Shown here piece after piece: positions 22,925 to 35,841 of a DNA stretch of 64,000 nt. Each line of letters begins with the position of its first letter. The stretch's first letter is position 1. Made by a program: the position numbers and the translations under genes. The notes below the pieces were generated by a model, which was not told where the DNA came from, did no database searches, and saw nothing but the letters and a program-made list of their open reading frames with translations. The DNA is from Cheilinus undulatus. Taxonomy: Eukaryota > Chordata > Actinopteri > Labriformes > Labridae. The stretch is taken from assembly GCF_018320785.1 (NCBI RefSeq), contig NC_054882.1:31066719-31130718 (forward strand), written 5' to 3'.

Positions 22925-25640
22925 AAGTATGAAAAGTGCATTGCAATGTGTCAAAAATAGCAAACACTTTAAATTTACCCCATATTGAAAGGAAATAACA
23001 TGTTGTGTTAAAAAGTACTCTTTTAATGTTTACAAAATAACGTGGTGAGTGTTAAGGGAGTTAACATTTAAACACTTTCCAGAGTATAAATTTAACTTGA
23101 AATCAGTGAGAATTAATTAATCTCTGATAAAGAGTTAAATTTAACACTATGGGAGCTGAATGAACACCGATGATTTTTGATTTTCTGATAAAGGTATAGA
23201 AGATAGTTGCTCATGTTATCTGTAGCTTTCTGAGGTAAATCGTTTCAGTACACGTTCAGTGAAGGCAGTCAGACACCAAGGAGTCCAAGAGACACCAGTT
23301 GATAGAGATGAGGTGTGCACCATGATGTGGGTTATTGAGCTTCCTGCATATCAAGCCTGTGGGGCCATTCTGCTGTACCACTCTCAGTCTGTGGCCTCAG
23401 CGGCTGTCTGCAGTCCGTAGCAGGAGCCCCTGGCGGTCTGAACGGAACCACATGGGGAACCTGATAGTCGCGCTTGGCCAGGGTAGAAGTAAACCTGTGT
23501 GGTGTGGCAGCGTCTTCAGGCCTGTGAGATGGAAGGGATGGTAACTGCCCCTAGATCTGACCCTTTCACAGAGTTGCTTAGTCATACAAGAGAGCATCAG
23601 AGGATGTCCCCATATAGCACACATAAATGTGTACAGGAGCAGACACTCTCATTGGCCTTGATGTGCATCCATTGTACATCCTCTCAGGGCTTTTCTGCGG
23701 CTTCAGTGCCCTCAGGAGTGGCTGACCGATAAGCAGCATTTACTGTAGGGCCAGTCGGCTCGTGAACAACACCAAACTCACTAATGGGAGAGAAACAAAG
23801 CCACAGGCCACAGACATCCAGTAAACAGCAGACCACAGTCCACGAGATGAATGCTTTCTCCTCCATAATCATGCAGGTATACCGAGGCACCAACAAGACT
23901 TCTTCAAATAAGCAACGGGACAGCTAATGGTGTCGCAAGGTTGGCTGCCTTAACACTTTGAAGGGTCTCTAATAGCCGCACCAGTTCGTAGAAATAATCT
24001 GCTTCTCTCGTCCCCCTCCCTCTATCTGCAGCCATGTGCTTCCAGTTAAGTTGGCGCTCAGCCCCGAGCAGAGGTTAAGTGAAACTACCTGCTCCTCTGT
24101 GTCTGGCGATTATTTGCTTTGTCCACAGCGCTGCCAGATCATAAAACACTTGCGTCCACTTTCCTCTTGCTCTCCAAGTCCCTGTGGTTCATTATTGTTA
24201 CGCCTGGACGTGTAGCCGTACAAGGCTGCCTTTTTCATGTCACACTGTGACAGCCCACTGAGGGTTTCACTAACAACACGCTCCACAGGGCAATATTTCA
24301 ACAGCAAACAGTTCTGCACTTCAAACCTTTTCCAAAAGGCTTCACCCCGCTTCATATATATAATATTGGTGATCATCAGTCTGGAATTGATATAGTAAAT
24401 AATGAAAAATGAGGTTTCTGGAGGCAAATGGGATGAGACATGAAAGCTGACTGGAAAGCTGGCTCTGGTTTCCTGTCTGAATGGCTGTTAATTAATGGAG
24501 CAGACAAAGGCCATAACTCTTCACCGGCCTCAGACTGCCACAGTGCCCAGTGCACAGTGCACTACAATATCATGAAACATATGCATGTTAAGTGCATTTT
24601 TATGTTTGTTTGAAGGAATTCATGCACATAAGTCTCCTGCAGTGCAAACACCCCTTTTTGTTGCCCTTCCTCCACCACACACAAGACTTAGCTAATAAGG
24701 CAACCAATCTAGCAAAGATCAAACCTTTTTCACCCCATATCAGTTTGAAAAGCCAGTCAGCTCTGAATGATTCCTTAAACCACAGGTGATCCGTCTCTGT
24801 CTCTGCCCTTGACTTCATCTGCTGATTAAAAGATCAAAAGAGCAAGCAGATCTTCTAAGATGAGCTTGGATCAGTTGAACTGCGGCGTGGTCATTAAATA
24901 CGTAGTACGGATGTCTCTGCCCCAGTGCCAGCTCCAAACAGCCAAATCTACATTTCTGCTCTTTTGGCAGACACCACTCATGGGTAACAGTGGCGCCTCC
25001 CATACTGTGATTAAAGCAGACGAATGAAATAAGATACAAGGAAACAGAAATGATTAGTTTTCATAGTAACCACAAAGACGGACAAGGCCTCATTACTTCA
25101 GAAAGGAAGAGTACGCCAATAAAGCGATTGCGTTCAACTGTAAACCAGGGAGTGTGCAACAGGGAATGGGAGTATATTATGGAGTGAGACAAAAAAGCTT
25201 ATTTAGCCTAACTCGTGGATTTAAAAGAAAAAATGGTCAGCTTTCAAAGACGATTACATTTCAGTGGAATTGTCAGGAATCCTCTGCAGAATGTCTGGTT
25301 TTGATCACTGACCAACATTGATATTTCTTCCACGCATATTTCTCACACAAAGTGTCTCTTTAACGTCATTCTGGTTAAGAATATGCACATTTTAAACTTG
25401 AACACAACACTGACATTCAAAGCAAGTTATTTCAAGCAAACAGTGACAATAAAACTACAGACGACCAAAACTGGCCCTCCTTTTAGCTGTGATGTAAGTC
25501 TCAACTTAAATAAATCTGTAAGGCTTTGAAGCCAAATCCTGCATCCACTATGTTCATTAACTAGTCGCTACCTTGTCCTGATAACAGCAGCCAGCTGCAG
25601 CCCAGAAGGGTAAGGGTGATACAGAATGGCAAAACATGCA
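22925..25640. other. No gene recognised
   Basis: No convincing exon. The part at 22,960-23,170 is AT-rich with repeated TTAACACT/AGTTAAATTT words and may be another small element. Open frames at 23,335-23,732 have no recognisable similarity. Confidence 0.4.
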
Positions 25641-25649
25641 GACAAGGTG

Positions 25650-26303
25650 TGTTGCGTAAAAAAGTAATTTGCCCCCACCCTTTGTGGGTTTTTTTGTTTT
25701 TTTTTTTGGTCAGCAGTGTCTTTCTTATGCTTGAGTCATAAACTCTGACCTTAACTGAGTCAAGTAAGGCCTGTAGTCTTTAGATGTTGTTCTGGGTTCT
25801 TAGATGACCTCCTGGATAAGTTTTGATGCACTCTTGGAGTAATTTATGTAGGCTGGCCACTCCTGGGAAGTTTAACCACTGTTTCAAGTTTTCTCCATTT
25901 GTGTATAATGGCTCTCACCATGGTTCACCGGAGTCCCAAAGCCTTGCAAATGACTTTGTTTCTCTTCTCTTCTTGAATTTCTTTAGGTTGCAACATGATG
26001 TGTTGCTTTTTGAGATCTTTCAGCCTACTTACCCTTGTAAGGCAGGGTTTATTTAAGGGATTTCTTGATTCAACAGGTGTGGCAGTAATCAGGCCTGGGT
26101 GTGACTGGTGAAATTAAACTCAGATTTCTAAAATTTCAGTTAATCAGAGTTAATTCATGATTTAAAAAAGGGGGAAACTACTATATAAAAACTGCGTAGT
26201 CAGGTTATCTTTGTTTGATAGTACAATTTTTTGATGATCTGGCATATTTAAGTGTGGCAAATTTGCTGGAAAGGGGATAAATACTTTTTTTTACAGTACT
26301 GTA
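25650..26303. mobile_element. Non-autonomous DNA transposon with inverted ends
   Basis: The left end, GTAAAAAAGTAATTTGCCCC (near 25,656), and the right end in reverse complement, GTAAAAAAAAGTATTTATCC (near 26,295), form an imperfect inverted repeat. The interior, with segments such as GATTCAACAGGTGTGGCAGT, matches a widespread teleost interspersed repeat as I remember it. There is no transposase. The superfamily is not determined. Confidence 0.6.
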
Positions 26304-26309
26304 GTCAAC

Positions 26310-27985
26310 ACAAGGTAGTCATCATGGTCTCCAAGTCTCTGAAGCTGTGTATTTTTAAGGTGACCTGCAGAGTTGGATGGTATTTTTCTCCCCATACTTT
26401 GTAATGTTTTGCATGTGTGATTCAAACTTCTGTTATGTTTGAATCAGATTAAGAGCTCGGGACAGATTGGGCCTTTCCAAAGTTTCAACTTTGACCTTTT
26501 TGAGTTTCTCTAAACTCCACCCCCATAATAAATGCTCCTTCAAGCTCAAATCTATTATTTCACGCCGTGTCTCTGGCGCTTGAATCTATGAGTGTATTAT
26601 TTAGTTGTTTTTTTACTTTAACATCTCATTTACTCTCTTTCCGTCTTCAGGCATGGGTGTTAAAGAGACCACATTCCCAGCAGGGACAGTCAAGTCCCTC
26701 AAAAGGGGAAGCCATCAGACCCAAACCTCCAATTGAAGAGTGTCGTCTTCTTCCCTTTCCATCCGGCCAGAGAATGTGAGCGGTGGTTGGTTTGTCCCAT
26801 CCTCACCACCACTTCTGGGCTGGGGCTCCCAGCCGGGAACCCACACGCCTCAGCTAGAAGGGCTGAGATAATGAGACACTATAGGGACAACAAAGGCTTT
26901 TACCCCTGCTCTTAGTAACACTGCAGCCATGCATGTGAAATCCCCAACCTTAAATACAGAATGCAGAATCACACTTTAGACACAAGCCTTTGTCAAAGTT
27001 CAGCCATCCTGTGTGAAATAGTGACATGTGTCATAGGATAAACTAAAGCAACACTTAAAAAATGTCATTATCACAGTTCTTGTGGGTCGAGATGGGCGAG
27101 GAACAGCAATTTTATGAATGGTATTACAAGTGTAATTTAAATCAGTTCGGTCCAAAAAAAGGAAAAACCTTCTGACATTCGTCCACACCACCAGGCCTTG
27201 CTATCGCCAGCCTCCATGTCTCTGTATTTGATCTGAGGCCTGCACCCACCCACCAGCTCTGTGTTGCCCTCTTTCATGTCCCACCCACCTGGCACAAGAA
27301 GAAAAGCAGCCTCAAAAACAGTGCAGAATGGGCCATGAGTGCATTGCCACATTCTCTCATCCCCTGTGCTGTGTTTCCTCTGCAAAAGTCATACATTAGC
27401 TAGTGCTGGGCCTGCACCTCCTTTTTGCCATGCGGCATGACGACAAAGCCACAGGGATTGGAGATTCTGTATAGAGTAATGGGGAAGTAGTGAATATGAT
27501 AGCAGCATTAAATAAAACACAAATAATATTTGGGGCACAGTCGAGAGCTCTCAAGTGAATCAGAACCTTCAGCTCCATGAGTGGATGTCTTTACCGTGAA
27601 ATGAGGGTGCGGATGTCATGGCTGGTTGCCAAGTTGGATGCTTCAGAGCTTCCTACTAGGGCACAAATTGTCACATATAGCAGTGGCCAAACCAAAACCA
27701 CCATGACCAAGGGTGGAAGTGACATCATCCTTCATGGCTTGGCAGGCAGTGATGATTATATTATAAAAGCAATGGCGCTGTAAAGTAGGATTGAGCCAAG
27801 AAGTGGTTAGCCACTGAGGAGAAGACACCAGGGTGCCATGGATGACAAGTAAATGAATGGAGATTTGTCTCGTCCGCCAGGTGAAGGTTAATCATCTCAT
27901 TTTAGCCACACTGGTAGCACTAATCCAGAGAGTGCAATCAATAAGCCTGTCCATGAAATTTTGAAATGACACTTGAATAGTAATG
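26310..27985. other. No gene recognised
   Basis: No coding exon, transposon end or array was identified. Short frames (for example 27,137-27,385) look incidental. Confidence 0.45.
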
Positions 27986-28153
27986 ATTTTATTTATTCCA
28001 CAATTTTTGATCTCATAAGACCACCATTTATGCACTCAGTAACTGGTCAGAGCTCCTTTTGCACAAATTACTGCACCTATGTGATGTGGTATGGAGGCAA
28101 TCAGTCTGTGGCACTGCTGGGTGTTACGAAGCCCAGGTTGCTCTGATAGCAGG

Positions 28154-28799
28154 CTTAGGCCTTGTCCACAAAGAGACGAAAAAGATATATTTCCATTTTG
28201 TTTTGAAAAAGTTTTCTGTAAATACGGGATTGTTTCAGGAGATGTCTGCCTAAGCACACTGAAAACAGCTGGAAACACTGTAGTATATATGCTAAGCCTG
28301 TAAGTGGCATCGTAACGCTGCCAGGGAAATACACCAAAAGAGAGAAGAAGATTACAGAAAACTGCCACAAACTTTCTCCTGGTTGCCCTTCTGGTTGTTC
28401 TCCGTGCTGGATTTAAGAACATCTGGTGTTTGCTGTTCTTGGTGGTGGTAAAGGAGCATTAAATTTTGCTGTAAAAGCCATAATAAGCTCAGTAGCTTCT
28501 GCAGCACGAACACAACCCTGTAATCTGCCATTGTTGTTTTGGTTCAACAAACAGCATATGTGGCATATGCAGCATATGTGGCATAAAAGGGCTACGCTAT
28601 GTATGACGTTTCAAGAAAGATTGTCTGTCCACACGGAGACGAAACGGTGAGCATTTACAGATCTGTTCACTCTGAGATCCGGTTTCAAAAAGTAGCACTT
28701 ACGGCCCCCAAAATGCTGTTTCTGTGTGGATGAAATGCCAATATGACAAAAAAAACTTTTGCGTATACTCCTGAATTCATCTCCATGTGGATGGGACCT
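28154..28799. mobile_element. MITE with imperfect inverted ends
   Basis: The left end, AGGCCTTGTCCACAAAGAGA, and the right end in reverse complement, AGGTCCCATCCACATGGAGA, are an imperfect inverted repeat of at least 20 bp (16 of 20). It interrupts the outer transposon remnant. The target duplication is unclear. No open frame of substance. Confidence 0.55.
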
Positions 28800-28886
28800 C
28801 AGCTTGTCTGTTTTGTTGAGTCTGGCGTCTTCCTCTTGGCATTTCCCCAGAGATTCTGTTACTTACTCTCCTGGTGGAGATGACAA

Positions 28887-30348
28887 TAGCTGCGTTTCCA
28901 TTACAGTTTTTCACAAAATGAAAGTGATATTTCTTAAATTTTGGCCAAGTACAACTGCACTTTGATGTGTTTCCACTGAAGGTGGTTTTGGGCATGAGCC
29001 TCACAATTCTCCGAAAATCTCATCTCGCGAGACTTTCATCTACAGCGGTTGCCTTGGCAATTTAGAACAAAAATGAAGGCAACGGATGATCGTTCAGAGG
29101 CAAAGATTGCATGTACGGCAAAAGTCACGTATAAGGATAAATCAGTCCAATGTTAAGAAAAGTCTCATCTCCTCTTCTGTCTCGGAGTGAACTGGTCATG
29201 TGACGTTACGTCCTGTGACTTGTAAATGTGTAAAAGGTGTTTCCATTGCACTTATGCATAGTTCTATATCGAAACACCTGAAGAACCTCCTCTTTTTTTT
29301 TGCACTATTTAGACTTTCTTTTTCAAATATTTTTATTAAAGAAAAGGGGATCTTCACATAGCATCCACAAAAACATTTTGCTTTTTTCTTCACATACAAT
29401 AAAGCTATCAAGACCTGACATATTCAATGGAATCAATAAGTCCTTTTATCCTTAGTAGCAGGCAAAAAAGTCTTCTTATCTAGGTACAAACTCAACAACA
29501 GAACAATGACAAACTGTTCTCATCCTGACCCCAACCTCAACCCACCCATGGCGTGTCACCCGAACCTATATGTGCAAAGTTAAATGGATTGTGCAGCTCT
29601 GCAAAAAGGAGATTAATGGGTACCAATTCTTCTCAAATTTATCCAATTTGTCTTTGAGAATGAATCTAATTCTTTCTAAATGAAGTGTGTCCGTCAGTTT
29701 GGTCAACCACAATTTGATAGTAGGCACTTCTTTCTTCTTCCAAAATAAAAGAATGAGTTTCTTGGCAGTGATAAGCCCATACAACAGAAGATTCTGTTGA
29801 GCAACTTGTAAGCTTTTTGATTCTTTCGCTACTCCCATGATAATCAATAGTGGATCAGGTTTAATCTCCAGCCCCAAAATCTTTGAAAAAAATTTAAAGA
29901 TTCCAGTCCAAAAATTCTGCAGCCTGGGGCACGGGGCATAGCTGTGTGTCAAAGTCGCTTCTGTTAGGTTGCATTTATCACAGTCTGGTGAAATGTCAGG
30001 AAATATTTTGTGTAGCTTCAATTTTGAGTAGTGCAGTCTGTGCAATATTTTAAATTGTATTAGACGATGACGTGCGTTTATAAACCACGCATGCACGTAT
30101 TTCAAACTTTTGTTCAAGGTATCCTCCGATAGCTGTTCACCCAGTTCTGCCTCCCATACTGCCTTAAGGGTGTCTGTGGTTCTTGGGGCTGTATCCTGAA
30201 ATGTACAGTACAGGCAGGATATTTTATTCTCAGACCTAGCCAGACTTTTCAAACAGTTATCCAGTTTGTCTGGCCCTGCATTTTCGAAGCCTGGTAAATT
30301 GCGCTATTTAGATTTTGCTCATTTTTATGGGTAACGGAAACGCAGCTA
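28887..30348. mobile_element. MITE (about 480 bp) split by an L1-like insertion
   Basis: The ends TAGCTGCGTTTCCATTAC (28,887-28,904) and, in reverse complement, TAGCTGCGTTTCCGTTAC (30,331-30,348) match at 17 of 18 positions. With the LINE at about 29,318-30,299 removed, the element is roughly 480 bp and has no coding capacity. It contains the palindrome TCTCGCGAGA at 29,023-29,032. If the terminal TA or TAG belongs to the duplicated target, a Tc1/mariner-like or Harbinger-like origin is possible. I cannot choose between them. Confidence 0.75.
29318..30299 (-). mobile_element. 5'-truncated L1-like LINE
   Basis: The minus-strand frame (30,252 to 29,566, 228 codons) is the C-terminal end of an L1-clade ORF2 protein. 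It has NARHRLIQFKILHRLHYSK followed by a CCHC-like zinc knuckle (CDKC-N9-H-N4-C) around CDKCNLTEATLTHSYAPC, then hydrophobic LLLYGLITAKKLILLFWKKK. The catalytic RT and endonuclease domains are missing. A 3' UTR with AATAAA on the minus strand (near 29,335) follows. It is bounded by a 17-bp direct repeat: TGCACTATTTAGACTTT at 29,301 and TGCGCTATTTAGATTTT at 30,300 (15 of 17), as expected for target-primed insertion. The ORF fragment has no internal stop, so the copy is fairly young. Confidence 0.85.
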
Positions 30349-30504
30349 CTGATTGTCTTCTGGACATTTGTCATGTCAGCCGCCTTCCCCATGATTGTGG
30401 TTGTGTTTACTGATACAGAGCAAGAGAGAATAAAGGCTGAGGAAATCTGACTTTTACACAATACTCTAACATTTTGAGATACTGGATTTTTAAGAGCTAT
30501 TTAT

Positions 30505-31344
30505 ATTACTTCATTGCAAAATTTGCATTTTTATCTCCAACAAAACAAACAAAACAACATGTACAGTCTCACAGTACATCTTGCATGGCTGTTGACATTT
30601 TTTAGTCTTAATACATTTTTTGATTTAAAAAAGTGCACTGACTTTACTCAACAGTTCTAAATAATGCAAATACCCACTAAATCGATGAAGTACAGAGTAC
30701 TTAGCCAAAATCCTCTAGGTTTTGATAGCAACACTTTGGTTCACTCTTACCAAGAGGCACCAGCTCAACGCCTCTTTTTATGGTTTGTTCTCAGGACACA
30801 GGCGCTCCATGCTCGGCACTCGGACTTTCAAACGAATGATTCCCCAGAAGCTTCCTAAATGTGTGTTTATAAACAAGACTCAATATTATTGTGATGTCTG
30901 AGCTATATTCGATAGATTCCTCCTCTGTCAGTTGTGCTTCCGCTGAAATACGATCCAAAATTACATTCAACAGCAACTGGAGAAGCGCATAGCTCATTCA
31001 CTCCGTGCTCTAGTGCTCATTCTGCCTCTCTAACTTCATCACAGGGGCTCAGTGGAGCTTGTGAGGGGCCATGGGAGTCTGAAAACACCCGGGTCCATTA
31101 CTCATGGCGAGAGACTAACCTGAAGTAAGAGTGTTTTGGCTACCTCCATCAGGGAGTCCATGTCTGGCTAGAAGCATTCCCTAAGAGACTTTTGGCTTAA
31201 ATGGACTCAGCTAAACGCACTCTCTCTTTGTATTCACTTTAAAATGGCACAGATCTAGTTTCTGTATTCTGTTTGTTCACACATGGCTCATGCTTGTTTA
31301 TCCTGAAGTTAATTTTCATCTCTATATGACTTTGATTGTTCTTA
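30505..31344. other. No gene recognised
   Basis: Nothing with recognisable coding or transposon structure was found. Confidence 0.4.
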
Positions 31345-32354
31345 TTTTACAACCCAGATTCCAAAAAAGTTGGGGCATGTGCAAGTACAACGATTAGCAA
31401 ATATAATAAACCTATTTCTTATTAACAATAGGACATGAACAACATATCAGATGTTGAAAATGAGACATGAAAATATTCGCTTGTTGTGATCATTGTCTGT
31501 CAACACAGTTCACTATGCAATCCACAAATTCAAGTCAAAGCTGTATCATGCAAAGAGGAAGCTATTTCAGAAATGCTGCCATCTTCTCTGGGCCAAACTT
31601 TATTTAAAATGGACTGAGGCAAAATGGAAAACTGTTCTGTGGTCATATTAGTCCAAATTTGAAATTCTTTGTGAAAACCACAGATACTATGTCGTGTAGA
31701 TGAAAGAGTTGAGGGACCATAGAGTTTTAAATCAGCTCACAGTTCAAAAGCGTCAATCTCTGATGGTGTGAGGTTGCATTAGTGCCTATTGTGAGGGCAG
31801 CTTACACATATGGAAAGGCATTATCAATGCTGAAAAGTACATAGAGGTTTTTGAGCCACATATGCTGCCATCCAGACAATGATAAACAACATAGTGCACC
31901 TAACACAACACCATGGCTTCACAGTAGAAGAGTCTGGGTGCTGAACTGGCCTGCCTGCAAGATTACATTTCACCAGTAGAAAACATACGGCACATCATAA
32001 AACGAAAAAACAGTCAAAGAAGACCAAAGACTGTGGAGAAGCTAAGAATGGGACAACATTCCTCTCCCAGAACTCCAGCATCTGGTCTCCTCACTTCCCA
32101 GATGTTTCCAGACTGTTGGGAAAAGAAGAGGGGATGCTACACAATGGTAAACATGGCCCTGTCCCTACTTTTTTGAGATGTGATGCTGCCATCAAATTCA
32201 AAGTGAGTTAATAATTTTCAGTTTCAAAATCTGGTATGTTGGTAATGTTCTTTTGTGAATAAAGTATGGGTTTGTGAGATTTGCAAGTTTTATATTCTAT
32301 TTCATTAACATTTTAGATGGCGCCCCATCTTTTTTAGAATTGGAGTTTTACACT
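31345..32354 (+). mobile_element. Mariner-like transposon, decayed, second copy
   Basis: The ends CCAAAAAAGTTGGGGCATGT (31,361) and, in reverse complement, CTAAAAAAGATGGGGCGCCA (right end) match those of the copy at 18.5-20.8 kb, in opposite orientation. The plus strand retains pieces homologous to that copy's transposase: a KWTEAKWKTVLW-type segment near 31,610 and the CATATGCTGCCATCCAGACA stretch near 31,860. Stops and frameshifts abound. Length is about 1.0 kb. Confidence 0.75.
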
Positions 32355-32920
32355 GTGTTTCCACTTGGCATACAAGATTTTGAAACTGGACCTCCAGTCT
32401 GATAGTTTTCCACAGGGTGCTGCCTACCTCTCTCAAGAGGAGCAGATCAGAGTCCACATTTATTCACACATACAACCCTGCATCACTGCTGATTGTCTTT
32501 CTGAGACAGTTTACTGACTCTGGAATTTCTGTCATTATTTTTCCTATCCTGCTCAGCTCTCCCCTGTGTGCATCTGGTTTTAATGCCCGAAAGTCACCCA
32601 CAGACACGTAATAACTTGACAGACCAAACATTGCCAATACCGCACTGAAAAGCTCTTTTTCAACCTATTCAGACACCAGCAATTGCTTTCATCATTGTCA
32701 TGGTTTTGTGCAAGCCATTAGTCCTTCTTCCTCTCTTTCCCTTGTGTGATTCATTGCTTTTGTTTGCATAACATCCTCAGTCATGTCAGACCTGCATTTT
32801 GTAACCTGCCAACTAGAGGAACATGTTTTTGTTGTTTATATATGGAGTGCTTTGGAGTTTTCTTGTGAAGATTAGATATTTCCTTATTCTGTGAGCATCT
32901 GAAGTTATTTCAGCTTGAGC
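32355..32920. other. No gene recognised
   Basis: No exon-like structure or repeat boundary seen. Confidence 0.4.
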
Positions 32921-32929
32921 TCAGAAAGT

Positions 32930-33295
32930 TCCTGACTTGTACTTTTCAATAACCTTTTCTCTGAGTTGCTTGGAGAGTTCTTTTGACTTCATGGTGTAAT
33001 GGTAGCAAGGGATATCAATTAGTTATGACTGGACCTTCCAGATACAAGTGTCTTTATACTACAATCACTTGAGACACATTCGCTGCACTTAGGTGATCCC
33101 AGTTTCACTAACTGTGAGACTAAAAGCACCAATTGGCTAGACATCTGTTGAATTAGGTCAGTCACTTTAAAAAGGGAAAATAAATCTGTTTAGGTTTGTT
33201 GTATGACAGCGATTGACATCGATTGGTTTATAGAATCAATAAAACGGTAAAACATCCACAGGGGCAATACTTTTATTTTAGGCACTGTTAGGAGC
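32930..33295 (-). mobile_element. Tc1-like transposon end fragment
   Basis: The reverse complement matches the 5' part of the Tc1 family at 12.5 kb. Shared stretches include CTACAATCACTTGAG and CTGTTGAATTAGGTCAGTCA. Only the terminal 360 bp remain, including the inverted-repeat zone near 33,200-33,290. No coding part. Confidence 0.65.
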
Positions 33296-33299
33296 AATT

Positions 33300-35840
33300 C
33301 CTTGGCTTGTTGCATGTCACATGCCTTACTCTATTTTCATATTTTGCTTATTAACCTTATTTTTTAGATTAAAACATTTGAAAGTCAGAGTGAGACCTAC
33401 TCTTGATTAACATTTCCTACATCAACACCACTGCTAAATCTGTTTTTAACAGCTGTTTCCATTGGCGGTAGAGTTTAGACTAAAATACAAATCAATGTTG
33501 TTGAATCAAAGTAAAATTACTTCAAAATGTGAATGTAAAATCCATGTTTGTATCTAATAAGACTCATCTGTGCAAGAGTAGTACATTTTCTCACATTGCA
33601 AACTCAACTTTGACATTATTCCCAGGGGAAAATACTCTCTACCTTGACAATGACTAAATCCTAATTTTCTGCCTGGTAAAATGAGTTTGTTCATGAATAT
33701 AAAAGACCTCTTTAATCCCTGAATAGCTCAGAGAATAAACTTTGTTGACCATGAAGAAAGAACTCATTTATCACTTTGCTGTTCACAGTGGCGTTGTTGT
33801 TGACACTTGTTTAGGATATTTGGCACCGGTTTCTTAATCATCAGATTCTAAATTAGATCAACGGCGCCTTGAAGTGGAGATGAAAAGAGCCACTGCCATT
33901 TTGCAATAAATAGATTTTAGGTTCTCAGGGAGCTGGCTGGGAATGGGATTCACTATTTCGTGCATGCCCACATGCATTTTGACACGTGTGTGTGTGTGGT
34001 TATCCAGCAGCTGATTTTTGCATGTCAGACTGGGGACAGATAGAGAAGACTGTTCATCTATGCACAGCTGCATGTCCAGAGGCTGTTGATTGGCCAACAC
34101 TTATCACATCTCTCTACAATAGTGTATTGTTTGGCCAAGTGAGAACTTTACTCCCTCATTAAGGTCACTGGGTAAGAGGATGGGAACTCAGACACGGAAA
34201 CCCATGACAGTTTTTGGCCCCGCTCAAGGGAAGACACTTGTGTTGAACTTGTGTGTGGGTATCGTGGTTAAAGGATGCTTCACAGCAGATATGGAGCATA
34301 TAAACACATAAATGTATGAGTAGTTGCATCCTTCTGGAAACAGAATGGAATTTTAGGTCTGATTTTTTAAATGATTTTAACATTTTCACTCAGATTTGAT
34401 AGGATTGTAGGATGTTTTGGGTAAAATATAAGGGAAATGTCTCCCTCTTGTGGTAAATAAAAGTCTAATGGAGCAGTTGTGTTAGTCCCAGCTTGTCATC
34501 ACTTTCGTGTACTTTTCTCCTCGGGGTGACCGTCTCACAAACACTTACCTCTGATAGTCCCACTTGGCCGATTTTACCGGAACAGCTCAAACTTTTTTTT
34601 ATTGCATCCTCTGGGTTATATTGTTGTTGTGCTTTAATTTTGATCAGTAATTATGATCATAAAGTTTGTGGATCACTCTGAGTTCCTTTGGATGACAACA
34701 CAGGAGACATCTGTGTGCCCACAATGTACGGGCTGAGGAGCTCCTCTCCCTGTGGTTGCTGCTAGTGGAAAACCCATAATGGCCTTTAATTGGGACTTTA
34801 ATTGTGTGTGGTAGAGAAAAAAGCATTGACTACAAAACTGGTGGTATTTGAGTGCATGCATGCGTTTTTTTGTCTAAGTATATGTGTCGCTCACCAAATC
34901 CTTTTCCTCTCTTGGCCTTGGAATCAGAGCATTTCAAATCATATATGTCATGATATAAGGATTATTTTGCCTCCTGGGGGTGTTGGAAATGAGTCAGTCA
35001 AGCTCATTAAGGACTCATACATTGGTATGTCTGTTGACACAAAGATGCTTTTGGATCGAGGCATTTTACAAGGACTGCAACCCTATATAGCACTATATTC
35101 ACTCCTTTCATCCATGCCCTTTGGATATATCTATCAGCAGTCCAGGCTTTAAAATCAATAGGATGCATGATGGTTAACGGAACAGCTAAGAAAGATGTGT
35201 TGTGAGGAATATTTCTGTTGAAAATTTGTTTGGTGGCATATGACCCTGTAAGAAATTGCAATTTCCCCCTTAAAATATTCATAACCACATAAAATAACTG
35301 TAATAACTTAGCAAGAATGCAGAGGGCAGGGAGGGGTTGGATGCAGGAAAAGAGTAAAGATGGAGAAGGATGGGCATGAAAAGATTGTCTGTCCCCATGA
35401 GGATTAAACTTGCACCAGAGAGAACATTTGGATGAGATGGAAAACAAGACACCATCTTATGTTCCGTTCATGTCTGCAGAGCACACACACACACTAGAGT
35501 ATACACATTAACACAAATGCATGCTGGCAGAGCGAGGCAGGAGCTTGTGGTTCCAGTCCAGTGACAGCAGCGTGTAGTCAGGGTGGCAGTTCTTCAGGAG
35601 CAGCTCCTCGTATTGGAGAAGCATGTTTGTGTTGGCCCGAAATTAATAACGTTTCATTTAGTGCGGAAATGACAGGAATAGTAATTAAGGAAATGGAAGG
35701 ATTTTATTGGCCATGATGTTTATATTAAGTTCCAGATGTGGAGCAGCTGCTTGCTCTGCAAGAAGCACAAGCCCCCCCATGAGCGATGTACAGGAACTCT
35801 GAAAATGCAAGATAACAGTGCTTGTTAATGAATGCCAAAT
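33300..35840. other. No gene recognised
   Basis: No coding exon identified. A short GT run lies at about 33,985-33,997 and a CA run near 35,483-35,493. Open frames at 34,802-35,447 on both strands overlap each other and show no domain. Confidence 0.4.
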
Positions 35841-35841
35841 A

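Larger units (their letters stand above)
27990..30500. mobile_element. DNA transposon remnant broken by nested insertions
   Basis: Outer fragments at about 27,990-28,153 (with GTCAGAGCTCCTTTTGCACA), 28,800-28,886 (with TCTTCCTCTTGGCATTTCCC) and 30,349-30,500 read as successive pieces of one teleost interspersed DNA element. They are separated by a MITE (about 28,154-28,799) and a second MITE carrying a LINE (28,887-30,348). The continuity of the outer pieces rests on memory of the family. The inner boundaries are better supported. No functional transposase. Confidence 0.5.

Noticed and set aside
35007-35447. 146-codon minus-strand frame overlapped by a 116-codon plus frame
   Set aside because: Both strands are open over the same bases, neither with similarity to a known family.
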